From JAUZOB01 sp963692465 (GTDB taxonomy: Bacteria > Bacteroidota > Bacteroidia > Bacteroidales > Prolixibacteraceae), in the NCBI GenBank assembly GCA_963692465.1, contig OY829943.1, forward strand, positions 2,046,001-2,110,000: DNA of 64,000 bases. Reading direction: 5' to 3'. Shown one piece after another: positions 61,533 to 64,000 of this stretch (the stretch's first letter is position 1; every line of letters starts with the position of its first letter). Made by a program: the position numbers and the translations under genes. The notes under the pieces were generated by a model that worked only from the letters and a program-made list of their open reading frames with translations, searched no databases and was not told the DNA's origin.

Positions 61533-64000
61533 TTAAAATTGAAGACTCAATCCTATGTTATACACTCGATAAACAGGAACAGAATCATAATTTCCTTCAG
61601 GTCCATAATCATTCGATTTCATCTTATCCCATGTAAACAGATTCTGTGCACTGAGAATGAACTTTACACAGCTTGCAGAAATTGCTCTTGAAACAGTTTG
61701 AGGTAAAGTGTAACTAATCTGAAGATTCTTTAACCGTAAATAAGCGCGGTTATACAGATAGTAATCACTTCCATGGTCACTTGTCGACGTGGTCAAAGAA
61801 AGGGCAGGAGCAGTTATCTTCGATCCGCTACTATAACGTTCCGATGTATATGCATTTTGATGTAAAGACCCATAAACGCCATCATAGCTGGTATCATAAA
61901 TTCCGATTCCACTTTCAATCGTTTTATATTCACCTACTCCCTGAAACAAAAAGCTTAAGTCAAATGATTTGTAATTGAACCCTCCGGAGACACCATAATA
62001 ATAACGAGGTAGTGATCCTGTTCCAAGAGGAGCTTCATCTTTTTCATCAATAATACCATCTTTATTTAAATCTTTATATTTGAGATCACCAACCCGGGGA
62101 GTACCAAAAGAATAAGATAGCTTGCTATTGGTGATCTCATCCGTAGAATTAAAATAACCATTTCCGTTACTGTAATCAACCAGATAGCCGAATTTCTGTC
62201 CGTATGAATACCCTTTCGTCCAATTCTGATAAGCATAATCACTCGATTTGAGTGTTGATCCATCATTAATGACTGTATTCTTGGCGAAACTCACAAATCC
62301 CCCGACAAAAGCGGTTAAATCCTTATTAATTGCTTTTGTGTAATTTACCGTAAAATCATATCCTTTGTTTTTGAATGATCCGGTATTGGTGTCAGGATAA
62401 TTACCGAGTAAGACTCCCTGACTGGTTGGAATGTTAGCAGAAGCATTGATTACCATGTTATCCATCCGTTCTCTAAACACATCAATACTCAAAGAAAGTC
62501 CATTGAACAACCCCAGATCAATTCCATAATTTTGTTTTTTTGAAATTTCTGCTTTTATATTGGGATTTCCAACTTGATTTTCATTGGTTATGTACATAAG
62601 AGAGCTAATCGCACCTCCTGTGGTCCATGTATCATTATCTTGATATGAAAAACGACCTAGTCCGCATTGATCATTTGCTGTTTTACCATAAGATGCTCTT
62701 AATTTTAGATTATTAATCCAATCTACATCTTTCATGAAAGACTCTTGTGAAAGCACCCAAGCTCCTGATACAGCTGGAGTTGTTGTGTACCGACTTCCTC
62801 TTGCATATTGATCTGATCCGGAATACCCCACATCCAACTTGAGCAAATATTTTTGATTATACTCATAGGTACCTTCTATTCCTGAACTTAGACGATGATA
62901 GGGGAGGAGTTCTGGAGAGCCAGTATCAACAGTAGAAAGACTTTGATAAAACATATAAGCCAGTCCTGTAACATGACTTAATCCGAAATCTCTCACATAA
63001 CTCACGAGTGGTTTATAGGTCAAATTATAGTAGTATGAAGACGCTTTAGTATAAGCAAGTGTCGAATTCGTATCCGTTCCCTTTGGAATAAAAGTAAGTG
63101 TATCTGTATCACTTGATCTAACCCAGCGTTCGTAATTCTGCGTCGTGTACATATGTCCAACAGCATTAGTCTGATAGGCTACCTCTCCTGATGCCTTCAG
63201 CCCTTCTGTCAGAAAACTCATATCCAGATCCAATCCGAAATGAGCATAAACATTTACTACTGTATGCCTCGTAAAACCATCACGATTTAAGATCCCATAA
63301 GTAGGAGAACCGACAGAATTTGTTGTTATAACCTGATTTCCGGCAGCCTTTCCGGTTGATGCATCAATATATGTTGGAGTTACAGGGCCATAAACCGTTG
63401 AGGGAATATCAAACATGCTGGAATAAATTGCATCAGAGGAAGTTCCACTATTGGGCATTTTTTCTCTTTTAATATTTGCTGCCAGATTAAGATGAGCGCT
63501 TAGATATGAATTGAGTTTCATATTTACATTGGAACGAATATTAGCCCAACTATAATTAAGATTAGAACTGTATGCCGGATGATCAACTTTAAACTGACTC
63601 CCCTGATGCATTACATTGACATCCGTGAAATACTGTATCCGTTCATTTCCTCCTTGCAAATCAACATTTACACGTTGCATTTGGGCATATTTTTTCATAA
63701 ATAGATCATACCAGTTCGTATTCGGGTACAAACTTCGATTAGTTCCTGATTTATAATTGGCAATTTGATCATCACTATAAAAATAATTTAGCCCTTTCCC
63801 ATCATTATTGGCAGCTTCATTCCGCAAAGTGGCATATTCAGATGAATTAATAAAAGTTGGCGTTGTAGTAACTTGTTGGAGAGATTCATCTACACGAACG
63901 TTTACCTTCAAATCACCTTGTTGACCTTTTTTTGTCGTAATAACAAGAACTCCGTTTGCTCCCTGAATTCCATAAATTGCTTCTGTTGAGGCATCCTTCA
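61533..64000 (-). CDS. SusC/RagA family TonB-dependent outer-membrane receptor (5' end outside window)
   Basis: This is the transporter of the SusCD pair in the right-hand locus. The open frame runs from the right edge to a stop at 61533; about 822 residues are visible. The first visible residues (KDASTEAIYGIQGANGVLV, then ITTKKGQQGDLKV) are the end of the plug domain, so the signal peptide and carboxypeptidase-regulatory-like domain lie beyond the edge. The barrel includes TNWYDLFMKKYAQMQRVNV, a GDLKYKDLNKDGIIDEKDE calcium-like loop and a C-terminal strand ending in YNIGLSLQF. Whether it has an STN signalling domain cannot be seen. The associated enzymes suggest a rhamnose-containing glycan substrate. 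Confidence 0.95.
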   Translation of the reverse strand, partial: KDASTEAIYGIQGANGVLVITTKKGQQGDLKVNVRVDESLQQVTTTPTFINSSEYATLRNEAANNDGKGLNYFYSDDQIANYKSGTNRSLYPNTNWYDLFMKKYAQMQRVNVDLQGGNERIQYFTDVNVMHQGSQFKVDHPAYSSNLNYSWANIRSNVNMKLNSYLSAHLNLAANIKREKMPNSGTSSDAIYSSMFDIPSTVYGPVTPTYIDASTGKAAGNQVITTNSVGSPTYGILNRDGFTRHTVVNVYAHFGLDLDMSFLTEGLKASGEVAYQTNAVGHMYTTQNYERWVRSSDTDTLTFIPKGTDTNSTLAYTKASSYYYNLTYKPLVSYVRDFGLSHVTGLAYMFYQSLSTVDTGSPELLPYHRLSSGIEGTYEYNQKYLLKLDVGYSGSDQYARGSRYTTTPAVSGAWVLSQESFMKDVDWINNLKLRASYGKTANDQCGLGRFSYQDNDTWTTGGAISSLMYITNENQVGNPNIKAEISKKQNYGIDLGLFNGLSLSIDVFRERMDNMVINASANIPTSQGVLLGNYPDTNTGSFKNKGYDFTVNYTKAINKDLTAFVGGFVSFAKNTVINDGSTLKSSDYAYQNWTKGYSYGQKFGYLVDYSNGNGYFNSTDEITNSKLSYSFGTPRVGDLKYKDLNKDGIIDEKDEAPLGTGSLPRYYYGVSGGFNYKSFDLSFLFQGVGEYKTIESGIGIYDTSYDGVYGSLHQNAYTSERYSSGSKITAPALSLTTSTSDHGSDYYLYNRAYLRLKNLQISYTLPQTVSRAISASCVKFILSAQNLFTWDKMKSNDYGPEGNYDSVPVYRVYNIGLSLQF

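Overview
The window is chromosomal DNA from a member of the Bacteroidales (Bacteroidota). This rests on SusC/SusD pairs, a Bacteroides-type ECF sigma/FecR pair, SprA, a Bacteroidota-type serine palmitoyltransferase, -7 promoter boxes of the form TAnnTTTG, and the rarity of Shine-Dalgarno sites. The genus cannot be fixed from the sequence alone; a free-living or gut fermenter of the Paludibacteraceae/Dysgonomonadaceae type would fit. No IS element, phage or CRISPR array is visible.

Layout. 1-5948 (minus strand): an ECF sigma factor, a YitT-type membrane protein, a FecR anti-sigma factor and an STN-type SusC receptor cut by the left edge. 6418-11345: a secreted S37-type peptidase, a GH20 beta-hexosaminidase and a two-domain universal stress protein. 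11537-14254: a magnesium/manganese import operon, in which an orphan MgtE-N/CBS protein precedes an NRAMP-related transporter behind a structured leader. 14278-15743 (minus): a LytTR protein with a transposase-like N-terminal domain, a small coiled-coil protein, and the initiator tRNA with its own promoter and terminator. 15976-29768: housekeeping genes dxr, rseP, tatA, an M17 aminopeptidase, pdxA, ruvA and the giant type IX secretion translocon gene sprA. 29835-41137: an alpha-glucan storage cluster with branching enzyme, a GSCFA protein, a rubrerythrin-like protein, debranching enzyme, glycogen-synthase-like glycosyltransferase, GH57 amylase and glucan phosphorylase. 41269-46737: gltX, a lipoprotein cyclophilin, a DUF4251 protein, a YbjQ remnant, and a sphingolipid pair (spt plus a short-chain reductase). 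46865-64000 (minus): a polysaccharide utilisation locus with SusC (cut by the right edge), SusD, a SusE-position lipoprotein, two enzyme-like lipoproteins, GH3, GH2 and GH78 enzymes.

How the genes work together. The right-hand locus looks like a complete glycan uptake system for a rhamnose-containing plant or algal glycan or glycoside: surface lipoproteins bind and cut, SusCD imports, and periplasmic GH78/GH2/GH3 enzymes remove rhamnose, beta-galactose or beta-glucuronic acid, and beta-glucose. Imported sugar could be stored as glycogen by the 29.8-41 kb cluster, which holds both synthetic and degradative enzymes. The left locus is a separate SusC system under sigma/anti-sigma control.

The least ordinary items are the DUF772-LytTR fusion and its coiled-coil neighbour (14278-15472), the Mg-type NRAMP operon with a possible leader peptide and an RBS-closing stem (11537-14254), a SusD with an inserted beta-sandwich-like domain (59355-61493), and a GSCFA gene overlapping the branching-enzyme gene (31844). 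Coordinates of starts were moved inside longer open frames where a signal peptide, lipobox or family N-terminus made the internal ATG more plausible.
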